A stretch of 64,000 nt of DNA, from positions 43,830,863 through 43,894,862 of the forward strand of contig CM067346.1 of NCBI GenBank assembly GCA_034190875.2, given 5' to 3'. Made by a program: the position numbers and the translations under genes. Each line of letters starts with the position of its first letter. Position 1 is the stretch's first letter. Of this stretch, positions 1-11,102 are shown piece by piece. Under the pieces are notes generated by a model. It had not been told where the DNA came from and searched no databases. It was given only the letters and a program-made list of their open reading frames with translations. The DNA comes from Urechis unicinctus. Taxonomy: Eukaryota; Annelida; Polychaeta; Xenopneusta; Urechidae.

Positions 1-590
1 CCTAATAATTAAGTTTTTCAATTTGAATGGTAGGCAAAAAAACATATATACGTATTGTTACATATATAAAATATACCATATATATTGATATACTATGTGT
101 ATAAATATATATACATATATATTTATATACATATATGAGAGGGATATATTATGTATAAACATACATATATATATACATATATATATATGAAACCATTAAT
201 ATAAATCTATATATATTTATACGATAGTCTATATCATATAAAATATATATATAGATAGTGTAGGGTCTATATATGTTTGATTGATAATATAATGTATTCT
301 TATAGGACAGCCTCTTAGAGAATATCTCTCTATCTCCGTCTATATCTAATCTCTCTAGAGATCTATTCATATTCTTTCGGCAGGTGTTTCAATGTGAGCT
401 GCTATCTGTCTGATCTTGTTAGGGATTTCTATCTATCTCTCTCTCTATCTCTCTCTATAGAGAGATATGACTCTCTAGTCTCTCTATCTCTCTCTCTCTA
501 GATCTATATCTCTATATATTCTCTATATATATATATCTATATATCTATATATCTATATATAAGAGGTGTATCTATCTCACATCTGATTCG
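1..590. repeat. AT- and TC-rich low-complexity DNA
   Basis: The first 590 bases are dominated by interleaved TA, TATC and TCTC runs, densest at 40-300 and 420-565. No single period holds throughout, so this is degenerate simple sequence rather than one microsatellite. Open frames here translate to Tyr/Ile strings and are not genes. Confidence 0.8.
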
Positions 591-1328
591 AAACCTCCTC
601 TCCCCGCCCCAATCATGGCTATGTACGACCAATCAATTTACATTTTAAACATTTGGAATTACCTCAAGATAAAACTCATCAAATAAGGCTCCACCTTGTT
701 CAGTGTTATCAACACATGGTACATGCTGGCTTGTCAATTGCATTCATCGAAGCGCATTTCTCGATACCCAAAGAGACCAATTAAATAGGGAGGAGAAATT
801 GTGACGAATTGTATGAACGGTTTTTGTGAGTTCTTGATCCATTACACTTAAATAATAGTGTACAATATTTAACGATTCAAAGCATTTATCAAATATTAAA
901 TGATCGCATATTACTGTTAATATAACCAATATTCCGCAATCTGACATCAGTTAAGCGCGTACATATCAAGCTCTATATTGCATTAAATCCCTTTTCTATG
1001 CTAGTTTTATCTTCTCCATGAGAAAACAATTGGCAACAAGTAAAGCTCTCCATATTTGTGTTTATTATTCTATATCTATAGACCGATCCACCATTATTGC
1101 GGGTATTTATTGCAGCTGCAGCAATAAGATACGGTAACTTTTTGCTGAGATTTCCTTTAAAGATCACAGACACAATTTGTTTTTAAAGCGCAATTCGTAG
1201 GAATAAACTTTATTAATGGTATTCATATCAATAGCGGTTAATTTGGGGCACCCAATTCCTTTAAAAATTGATTTTAAAGTGTATTTTTTCGACTTCCAGC
1301 TCGGCAACGTACGGAATTATTCGGCCCG
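591..1328. other. unique AT-rich DNA upstream of the THAP gene
   Basis: No gene, RNA or repeat is recognised. Short minus-strand frames at 744-947 and 973-1173 have no recognisable domain and no splice context. Confidence 0.5.
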
Positions 1329-1336
1329 TGACGTCA
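1329..1336 (+). promoter_or_regulatory. perfect CRE/ATF palindrome
   Basis: TGACGTCA lies about 120 bp upstream of the THAP start codon, in a locally CpG-richer stretch (about 1300-1370). A full CRE palindrome binds CREB/ATF-family bZIP factors in animals. Its placement just upstream of a TATA-like box supports promoter function, which remains an inference. Confidence 0.5.
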
Positions 1337-1410
1337 CGTTCGCTGCTCGATGCTCGCTGATTACGAAGTTCAACAAACTTCGCCATTTTTCTCACGGCCA
1401 GTTGAGGGTT

Positions 1411-1418
1411 TATAAAAA
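1411..1418 (+). promoter_or_regulatory. TATA box of the THAP gene
   Basis: TATAAAAA sits 44 bp upstream of the ATG at 1455. If transcription begins about 25-30 bp downstream, as is usual for TATA promoters, the 5' leader would be only about 10-20 nt. That is short but possible. Confidence 0.45.
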
Positions 1419-1454
1419 GATTCTTCAGGGTTTGTGACACTAACAGTTTGGACT

Positions 1455-1757
1455 ATGACTTATTATTGTGCGGCTGAATGTAGAAACGACGAGAGGTCGG
1501 GTAACAGTTTCTTGCGGTTCCCGAAAGACCGAAACATGCATAAACATTGGATTGTAAAGGTGAAGAGGAAGGATTGGAAGCCGACCAAAACTACAGTCTT
1601 TTGCTCCGAACACTTTGAGTGGGACGCCTATGAAACGGTACCTATGAAACAGACCCCGATCTTCTCAGAAGTCTGGGCTTTTCAAAACAACCTAGGCTCC
1701 GCCAAGATGCCATGCCAACGATGTCTAGGTGCCTTTGAGAAAAGACGCCGTACACAG
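1455..1757 (+). CDS. THAP-domain protein, first coding exon
   Basis: This exon encodes 101 residues and starts with an N-terminal THAP zinc finger, a C2CH DNA-binding domain found in animal transcription factors and P-element-type transposases. The zinc ligands are visible with family spacing: Cys5 and Cys9 (C-x3-C) near the N-terminus, then Cys50 and His53 in FCSEHF. Other hallmarks are the FLRFPKD segment (residues 19-25), a Trp at 32, the conserved WKP (41-43) and a TPIF stretch (67-70) at the place of the usual AVPTIF. The ATG at 1455 is preferred because it puts the first Cys at position 5, as in most THAP proteins. A GTG seven codons upstream is unlikely. The exon ends in phase 0 at CAG|GTAAGA (donor at 1758). 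The residues after the domain (GSAKMPCQRC, then EKRRRTQ) are basic and unassigned. No transposase core is seen downstream, so a host regulator or a short domesticated THAP protein is more likely than a P-element. Confidence 0.85.
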
Positions 1758-2866
1758 GTAAGATAACTAGGATCATTCAAATTTCATACACAGTCATGCT
1801 TGTGTCTTTGTGTTTGATTGATAGCAAAATGTATTTCTTATATGAATAATCATACGACTCAAATGACATGGCCGTGTTAAGGCTAAGGCATCACTGGTGA
1901 AGCATGGCATGCTTACATGTGTTTCAATGTGAGCTCAAAATGTTTGCATGATATTGTTTAGGGATTTGGATACACTACTTACTGTGTTTAATTGGTCCAT
2001 TTACATGAGGAGTACTACTTATGTCATATGACCAATTACACATAGTCTTCATATAGATGTATATTCATATATTATAGGTGATTTTGATCACTCTTTTGGG
2101 AAATATCATTGGTGTACAGCTGGTCGACACTGAAACACATGTTGCCTCTGTATGTAGGTGCCACACAGTATCTTGTATTTTATGTTCATTTAGTAAGAAC
2201 CAAAGCCACACATTGTGATAGGCAAACACCTTTTTAAAGACATTGGCAGATTATCTCCGTCTAAGCAGACTTCAAGTGTAGAATCATTTCACCATGTCAT
2301 GATCTTCCTCGCGACCGAGAGTGTACATTTTCCCTTTGCCACTATGTAAGTAAGGTAATTTAATCGAGCTTTGATGTGACTGTAGTGTGGTATATATTGC
2401 AAATACCTGGTGAAGAACATGGGTTTGTGCTGCTGCATATAAAGTTGTGAGCTCATGTAGGCATGCCAGACCACCAAGCTTTATCTGCTACAGTTGGTGC
2501 TTTACTTCCAGATTACTCTTGGCAGTTTTGAAAACTCCAATAGAGCTCAGACAGTCACTCAACAAGGCCAGTCACATGGGGAGTGTCATATCCAAAGTCC
2601 AGACAGGGGGATCCAGTGGTGAAGCCTGTCAAAGTTCCCATCACTTTTGGTTGGTATATATCACAGGATTTGTTGTTCAATATGTGTAAATATGAGTTAG
2701 ACAAAAATGTAATGCTGGCATTTATTATGATAAACGAATCTCTGCTGTGCCCATAGGGTAACCATTTATCAATGTAGGTATTATACTGGCACAAAAGACC
2801 AAGCATTCCATTTAATAATGCAGAGACAGTGTATTACTAATCTTTTATTTAATGGTTATGTTTCAG

Positions 2867-3034
2867 ATATTTTCTGACAGCCTGATTGCAGAAGTATTTG
2901 TGCTCCGTGAGATATATACCAGTTACAGACTAGCGAAAGTTCTTTCGGCAGTGTTCCACCCCCTACTGCTGCTCAATTTGAGAAGCCAGCAAAGGACATC
3001 CTTGTTGGAGCACATGTCCTCAGCTTCTTTCTAG
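2867..3034 (+). CDS. probable terminal exon of the THAP gene
   Basis: A consensus branch point TACTAAT at 2835-2841 precedes a T-rich stretch and the acceptor TTTCAG, which ends at 2866. The exon opens in phase 0, matching the phase-0 donor at 1757, and gives 55 residues to TAG at 3032-3034. Joined to exon 1 this makes a protein of about 156 residues. The added segment is rich in Leu and Ser with no recognised domain. An alternative is an acceptor near 2922 or 2928, which is also phase 0 and reads a different frame (TSESSFGSVPPPTAAQFEKP...) to a stop near 3071. That frame has the more protein-like composition but a weaker pyrimidine tract. An extra exon around 2460-2600 cannot be excluded. 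Confidence 0.4.
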   Translation: MFSDSLIAEVFVLREIYTSYRLAKVLSAVFHPLLLLNLRSQQRTSLLEHMSSASF

Positions 3035-3429
3035 GTACCCTCTGTAAAGGCCATTTGGGTCTGGGAATGTAGATCGTATTTTCTTTATGACACATGATGG
3101 CATACTTTTTCTGTTATGTCTACCCAATCTGTGCCACACTCAGTAGATGAAACGACGATAGGCCAAATATCTGAGCAACCTGGAGCAAAAAAGAATTAAT
3201 TATTTCTTTGGGAAATAGGTAAATAATGTTTTTTTTAACTCATTTTGTTGTCAACTATTTACTCCAGATAAAAATGTATTGCTGGTTTTGCTGTTTGTTG
3301 TCATGTGCCTTAGTAGCATTGAATATGATTACCAAATGTATTGCACTACATGGTCACTTGGATTACACATTGTCCATGGTTTTATAATTGACCAATTCCA
3401 GAAGTAGCTGTGTGTCTTATATGTGCTTC

Positions 3430-3435
3430 AATAAA
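3430..3435 (+). terminator. polyadenylation signal
   Basis: AATAAA lies about 400 bp after the proposed last exon of the THAP gene and is the best signal of this type in the region. It gives a plausible transcript of 1.44-3.45 kb with one long intron (1758-2866). Confidence 0.45.
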
Positions 3436-3449
3436 GGCTTAACTTACTC

Positions 3450-5170
3450 ATTTTGGTTAACATCATCCCTTGTAGATCTATCGATCGGTATGTACTCGAA
3501 TTTAGATCCAAGCAGGACGTAACGATCGTAATTTTGACAACAAACACATTCCCGCAATGTGGCCATCTGATCGCAGTTATGACAGCTACAACTGAAAGGT
3601 TGCCTTAATACAAATCGGATATTCCAAAAAACGTTAGTTTTGATCTTTAATATCTCAGTTGCCGTGAATCCGCTTCCCTTCTGCCTGTGTTAAGTACATT
3701 ATTAATGGTCTGCCGAGTTTGGTCAACTACACTATACTGTACCACAGTCTACTTACACATAAAATATGAGTTTCCGAGTGTTTATCAATCGTGAAAACAA
3801 AGGCCTGCTTCATTAGTTTGACTACAATCAGCTGACGTTTTCCTGTGTCGGAATTATTTTAGCTTTGCGATCCATTAGTTTATCAAACGCTGGCGGTGTA
3901 AGGAATGTTCAGATATCTGTAAGATTGCGATGGTAATGTTATAATAGCAATCAATTTCAGTGCACCATCCTAACTCATAACTGATGATGATTATGAGCAG
4001 CTAGGATGAAAATGCGAAACATGATAAAGAGAGAGCATAAAATAAAATCAACTAATTCGTGTGACTTCAAAATCAGTGATCTAATATCCCAATGTCATTC
4101 ATAAATTGTTCTACACAAGAATTGTGATCACCCTCCCTTAAAACTACGATTTAAACTTTCTTTATTGCAATTGGGAGTGGTATACACATTCGTTGCATCA
4201 GTCAAGTTTATTGCCTTTTACCGAATTGATACATGGCACACGTTTCATTGTCAAACTACCCTGCAGACCGCTAATGCGGTGGTTTATTGTGATTGAATAG
4301 TCAGACTAGGTTCCATAATGGTATTAAGTGAGACTTTCTGTTGTCTGAACCATTCCAGTAAGTCTATTTTAAAGAGCATCGACTTGATTTAATTAAGAAC
4401 AATCCCAAGGTGCTGATGTATGCATGATGGACACAACCCAAAAGTACACTGTAATATAATGAAGTGAAGATATGGAAGAAATATTGCGTATTTTGTCTCC
4501 ACACGGATATCATTTACTGACATACTTCTGTCAATAATCAGTACGACGTTACAGCTTACACACGTGTCATATTTATATATTTAGATTAATAGATGAAATC
4601 AGTACCACTAATATGACAAATCTTACTTGATATCGGTAATTGAGGGCTCTTGATGCTTCAAGTTACTTCTTGCACACCTTTTCGTTACATTTCCACATAC
4701 CAAACAAAAACACGTACATACGCATAAAAAATGACAGCATTCGAATAGACTGAAGAAAATATGAATGGCAAAAGAGGTTAACCTCACTATGCAACTCCAC
4801 AAATAAATATGCATTCTGTTCACATGCTTTCTCATGTGTTGAACATAAGGTTGGCTGGCGGCTTCTGATTGTCCGGGGCATGTCTGACGCTAAGCAGTAG
4901 GGGTTGCCGGGGTGTTAAGGGCCAAATGATTAAGCCTGTATTAGTTGTAGTTGGTTCATACTCCTGTCATAACAGCAATATCTGAATAGAGGCTAGCTTA
5001 ACCGAATGATAGTTATTAATTTCAGCAAATATTTTTCCAATGTCGTCGTGCAGCACGTACATCTGACTGAGATTAACATTATTGATATTTGCTGACGACG
5101 AATGAAACTAATTTTGTCACCGAATTTGAATCGCATATCTGTCAATGAGGCAGGCTAGAAGACGAAGCAG
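3450..5170. other. non-coding DNA, nothing recognised
   Basis: Unique AT-rich sequence. Overlapping minus-strand frames at 4623-4881 have no domain, no splice context and no composition bias toward coding. Confidence 0.5.
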
Positions 5171-5171
5171 C

Positions 5172-5264
5172 TTCAACCAACTGCTCATTCGCTGTGGCTT
5201 TGTGATGAATGCACGTTAACTGAGCTTCTTCCTTTGTGATGCCGCATTTCATAATATTCATCTT
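5172..5264 (-). pseudogene. relic of an ankyrin-repeat exon
   Basis: Read on the minus strand, this stretch aligns base for base with the ankyrin exon at 62095-62219, including the acceptor context CAG|AAG at its start. The ankyrin spacing is still readable (HKGRSSVNVHSSQSHSE), but the frame then meets TGA where the other copy has a Leu codon. The 3' splice donor is not conserved either. It is a decayed paralogous exon, either a remnant of a duplicated ankyrin gene or a captured fragment. Confidence 0.45.
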
Positions 5265-7411
5265 CTGCCGACAGACAGCGTAAAAACCCATGCGGTTTTT
5301 AACCTGCGCGTCATGACGTGAATGACGATTTGTTCGGTAAAGGTGTTATATATGGGCGTCAGCCTCCAAGACATTTATATGCATGCACATGTAAGTACCT
5401 AGACACCAGGATAAACAAAATATAAAGGTTTGTCTTTGCGGGTTGGAGAAACAGAATGGAAAATGGGTCACACCTATAGATATTTGGTACGTTGCAACAG
5501 AACCATTGTCACTTTACTACGTAACAAATAATTAACATCATAAGGGTATTTGGATAAATGAATACATTCTTTAAACCCTTTGAGCAGAAGGACATCAGAC
5601 AGCACGGACAGACTCACATGCGAGAACTAAGGACGACATCGATATGTGAACATGTCTCACATTCGATCGGGGATATATATATTTGTATATAACCTGGACT
5701 TGTATGCATATCAGAACGTCGCATTTCCCGCATAAGTAGCTACTTCCAAAGGAACGCCGCAATCGTTCGTTTCTGCTGCACAAGAAAAGGAAATTGAAAA
5801 CAAACTCAATCGTAATGTGAGGGAACAATACATCTTTTTTATTAATTATTTTCTGTCCCTGCTCAACAGATTCCAAACAATTGTGATGCCAAGGATCCCA
5901 ACTATGACGACAGCACATTATCTCTAGAGGTAAATGCATTATTGTTGATCGTACTCTTAGTGCCAATCAAAACAGATATACGCTTTTGAGGAATGATCAC
6001 CGATTTATGATATCGAAACGAAATCAGGCTCAGCAGACGCTTGCTTTAAGTGTCGGCATTATTGTTTCCGCGCAAGAAATATGCATAGCAATAACCCATC
6101 GACTTACTATCACAGTTAACCACTGATTTTGCTCTATGTTACTTTCAGTCTGAGTCACACCTAACCAACGGTGATGCGTCGGTATGTGCCGACAGATCAA
6201 ATAAATTATCATGAGCACAGTGACACTCTTTTGACATCGGCCTTGTATCCGAACAAATAAGAAAATGTGACTAGAACCATGCCAACTGACACTTGCAAAT
6301 GATAATCCGCCTGCCTCACATACCTTAACTACATTAAAAGATTATATGGAGTACAATGTTGATGCGTTGTCAGCAAATCTGTATTCATATCCTTTAAATA
6401 AGCTAAGACACGGTTATACGGTATAGCAATATATTTTCAGACTAACAAAACATGGGGTAAAACAATTAATTAACTCTGATGGCGAGTCAAACATTCAGCT
6501 CTGTAGTTCCTTGGTAAAGCGAGTCATGTAGCTGAGCACTCATCGAGATTGCTGCGCTAGATAGCATACCTAATAATGCACATCAGTAGACAGGGTTGTC
6601 CTAAGAAGGTAATGTTAAACCCCTCTGAAGTTGTATTTAGTACAAGATAATACCTGATTTGAGGCAAGCTTTATCAAGTTGTGCTTAATAGCCTTTTTCA
6701 AATATGAACTGTATACCACTGCGCGGCGTTGAATATTATAATTAATGTCCACGTCCCCAGCCAGTACTGACAATTTAATCAGACGGACAGCCTGATTGTT
6801 ACGATTCTAATGCTACCATTTGTACGCAGAGAGTGTCTGGACAACTACCAGGAATCTCCCTTATTAAGCTCTGCACGAACATATGGAGGTAAATGTTGAG
6901 ATTCACATACTCAGGTTTATTGCATTGCTGACAGTGGCCGTTTCCGATAACATATATCACGACAATCTCTTGAGATGATTCAAGAAGAGCATCTTAAATT
7001 AAAAACATGTAATAGAAAATAGGATTCACGCCTCATACCGTGTTATTTAACTTGACCATACCCGTAAATTAAAATGCTGTGATGACTAGTTACAATAAAA
7101 CAGCAGCGTGCGATACAGCGACGACAAAGCATTCATACTGTGGTAAATGTAGACGAATATAGCATCTTAGCAGATCCCTTATTAGTTCAGTCTAGAAAAT
7201 ATTGTAGCTAATAAATGGACACGACATGCAGTCCGCTTATAACATATTTGCTGTTATGACCCGAACACAAATGATGATCAGCAATAGATGACATTCTCGT
7301 CAGGTTTAGTTATTGAAAAGCATCGCTTTTTCCTGGCGATGTTTCAGGCTCTTAATTGGAACATTAGTTAGTTCACTGATCGTACTATTCATCTTGAACT
7401 TGAATGATGAA
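5265..7411. other. non-coding DNA, nothing recognised
   Basis: No domain, RNA or organised repeat was recognised. The longest frame (minus strand, 5595-5966, 123 codons) has no recognisable motif and no splice signals that would make it an exon. A chance frame of this length is expected in a 64-kb window. Confidence 0.45.

Positions 7412-7497
<86 letters not shown>
7412..7497 (+). repeat. (GAT)n microsatellite
   Basis: About 28 nearly uninterrupted GAT repeats. The tract is open in several frames on both strands and yields poly-Asp (plus) and poly-Ser (minus) readings. These are artefacts of the repeat. Confidence 0.97.
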
Positions 7498-9055
7498 CAA
7501 ATACACGCCACAAGCAGCAACAATATATAGATTTATTACCTGTAGCAATCAGCCAAATGCACAATTAATTAACAAATACTATGCTTAATGACGCCGAATT
7601 CGACGTACATCAAACGACAATGACCGTTCCTAGCTTATTCCCGGTGAATGTAGCAGACTGTATGATATTTTGAGGGCTTGCAAGTGGTCGTTCATAAACA
7701 TTATCCTCAGTTATTAATTTAAGATTATAATTGCTTAGGGTATATCCGTCAAGTTACTCACAAAACTTCGTTTTCCAGTGGCTACCCATATCCTGTCTAA
7801 GTGTGGGGAGAGGTGTTGGGATTTTTAGGGGTGTCATTATCGCTAATTTCGTTGTTGTGTAATTTAACAAACATGGCTTTAAAACGCTGGCAGCAATCTT
7901 TGATAGTTAAATCATGTGGGAAGTTCGTAGCATCCCACATGAGGGTACGTTTCACTAGTTGCACTGTCAGTTTTTACCTAACTTAATTGCACAAGTTTCT
8001 CCGTTGCGTTGGTTTATTTCATCAAACCTTGGCAGAACCGGTACTTTAATGCTACCACCTCCTGACTCATCAGCCCAACATTCATGGACATCTCAAAGAT
8101 TTGTGTCTATTGGTTCTGAAACAAAAAAAGCAATTAAAAGACTCTTTGTGTGTCATCTGATTATCTAGTCGCGGGAAGCGCTTTGTAAGATTTGTTGTTA
8201 AACATAAATAAATGTTATTAGAATTGATCAGTCGCTGAGCGCAAGTGTGTGGGTTGTGCTAATATATATGTTTTCAAAAATAGCACGGAGGTATCTTCAA
8301 GTACTGATAGAAGCCAAATAAGATGACTAACTATTGAGTAGCTGTTCATTTTCTCTAAACGCTATGACGGTGTGCCTACTATTATTCCTGATAATTGCGA
8401 ATGCCTTTGTAATATTATAACATGCTGAATGAAGGAAGCCATTATAGCAGCTGTTGAAAGAGCCAAAAAGATTTGTTTGGAAGTTGTGGAAGAAAGATAA
8501 AATCTTTTGACGTATTTGCGACAGCATAAGTCTTTTTGCGTACATCTACTCGCACCTTACGAGTTAAACTAAACCTCAATTTTTAAGAAATGGCGATGTG
8601 CTGACCACTTTGTGAAAATTATTTGGTCATCTGATTTTTTTAAGGTTTATTTGCTAAGTTGGCTGCTATTGGTTCATTGAATGGATAACAGTCAGCGTCT
8701 CTGTGTTGATACTTACTCGTAATGATTCACAGCACCCATTCTTTAATTTATTTACGGTTTTGTCTGGATAATCTCAATATAATTCTTCGGTTTTTAATAC
8801 TGTATTATGATATTGATCTGGTCTGTCCTTGTTCCTCGATCCTTGTGATAAACAGTAAATTCATTAAAATATCTTACATTCGTATCATCAAAGATGTGTC
8901 TGAACTGAAGCAAAAAAAGCCCAATACGTTTCCTGTGCAAAGTGGGTTCAATGTATTGACTGTTTTTAAACAGATAGTTTGTATGGGTTATTTGTGTGTA
9001 AATTATTTTATGACAGCTGGATCAGTGTGGGATAAGTGGTGTACAGATGAATATC
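7498..9055. other. non-coding DNA before the tandem array
   Basis: No gene seen. The frame at 8722-9087 is hydrophobic and AT-driven, with no domain. Its last bases run into the first recognisable array fragment. Confidence 0.45.
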
Positions 9056-9059
9056 TTCG

Positions 9060-11102
9060 TTGCATGCATATTTCTGCTCTGTCATAATTTTACAAAAGAA
9101 TCTGATGCACAAAATGTTATTGATCCAATGCTATATCGTAATTCGTAGCCTCGTGGCATGCATGCCGATTCCGCCAACGTGTTGTTCCCGCAATTGATGT
9201 GGGGTATTGCATGCCTTGCATGTAAGTAAATTGACACAAAAAAATGGTGCTTTCATTGAGTACATCATGCTGGTTTTGCATATAGATTATGTTTTTCAGG
9301 TACAACTATCTCACAGCAATCTAGTGTCGTCGCTTGGACCTAAGTCACATGGCATTAAAACCCCAGACAATAAAAATAAGGTACAGATAAACGCCCCGCC
9401 AAAGTAATTTCCAGTCGATATGGGATGGGTGCGTGTGTATGTTTTATAGTTATAAACTTTATTTCATGCTTACCAATAATTTTCCTGCCAGTCATAATTT
9501 TTCGTGTGTTTTGCAATTTACACCTTTTGGCTTTGTTTCCCTATCCATCTGCTTGCAGTCTCTAACATCACGACGCATTTTGAGTTTTCGAAATATACAT
9601 TGTTTATACATTGTAACCTTGACATTAAGTAAAACTTGGGCTTACTCATGCTTCAGGTGGCGCAGCCAGAGTCCATCTCCAATGAGCTAAGTGATGGTAC
9701 CCTTAAAGGTGCTATGTATTCGATCCCACTTCCAGGAAAGTCTGTCGATCGCTGGGCGGTGACTCGTTGGACGCCATCATGGCATCGCGCCAGGCACTTT
9801 TAATTGTGACTGTGACTGCCGATGCCTAGAAAACTCGCACAAAAAAAACGCCCACGGAATCCGTCAGCAAAATATATATTGCACAATCCAGCAGCAAAAA
9901 TCACCTCCGCGTCGAGGGCCCCAAAAGGTACCTAGATCAGCAGAATAATGGACCTAATTTGCATAACAAACGCTGCCTGACGAGGCACACAACAACACTA
10001 CTCATGTATTCGGTTTATGCTGTTGCTATTTTGTACAGCCTAGGTTTCCCGTGAATATCATCAGAATAAACTAAACCCTGGTTAGCAATGCAACACTTGC
10101 CTCAACATCGTTTTATGTGTTATTGTTCCAGATTATCATTGGTCAGTGCTCACCATCTTATCGGCAATGCAAATGAATTATCATTATCGGGGGTATGTGA
10201 TGACAGCACTCAATATTGGACACTCTCTACGACACCAGAGGTAAAGATTAATAACTCTCCATTCTACATATGGGGTTTGATGTGCACCTTGGGTGCGACA
10301 CCTTGTGATCAATGCAAATGAAGTGGGGCTTGCAGAGGTATGCAGTATGGGCATTTAAGAGCGAGGACAGCGTGGTAAGCAGAACAGGTGTAATTTACCG
10401 CATGTTTCAACATTACGGGAAATACAATTCCACACGAGACCATTGAATTATTCAGCGATATAAATCTTTTTCATTTTTCCCGGGTAAATATTGACCACAG
10501 GGTTTTGTTTTCCAGACCAGCAATAACCATGAGGTTTTGAGTGATCATCTTTGAAAATCATTGTGAATTTATCATTCAGCATGATTTAAGTATGTCGGGA
10601 GATTAATTAATCATCTCAGGATTCAAGTGATCTCTTCTGCAACAAAATACCTAGACATTATCTCGCTGTTGGAACATCGTCCTTTATTCAAGCTATGAAT
10701 TAGATCATTACTGATATAATCATGGGCCACAAATTGCATCATATTCATATAACGCACAATCCTTGCTTTTGTACTAGGTTACGGACGGCAAATATTCCCG
10801 TCATCAAATTCATTAATTAATATAAACTCGGCGGAGGCAATTCAGTTATCCCCGAAGTTTTCATTTCGAGACACCATAAAAGAGGAAGAAGATGTACTCA
10901 AGTGAATATGAATTCGGATAGTGGAAAATCGTTTTCAGTTTATCCAATATGCTATGCCATCGACGGTTCGTCTTGAACCGCTGTGACACAGCCTTAATAT
11001 GTAATTACACTAATAACATGATAATCATAGTCCATATTGCTTATTGTGCCTTGGAAAAGTTTTGATACAAATTTGATCCTTGTAGAGGCTACATTCCACG
11101 AC
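9060..11102 (+). repeat. diverged, interrupted array unit (left edge)
   Basis: Bases 9060-9240 align with 15055-15235 and with 33955-34135. Shared words include a run reading atatttctg(c)(t/g)ctg, then ttttacaa, then caaaatg, with the same downstream order. Bases 10870-10930 share CTCAAGTGAATATGAATT with 34431-34448. The two matches are about 1.8 kb apart here but about 0.5 kb apart at 34 kb, so extra DNA lies between them (about 9.25-10.85 kb). No coding signal is seen in that insertion. Confidence 0.5.

Noticed and set aside
7306-7588. Poly-Asp and poly-Ser frames
   Set aside because: Translation of the (GAT)n microsatellite.
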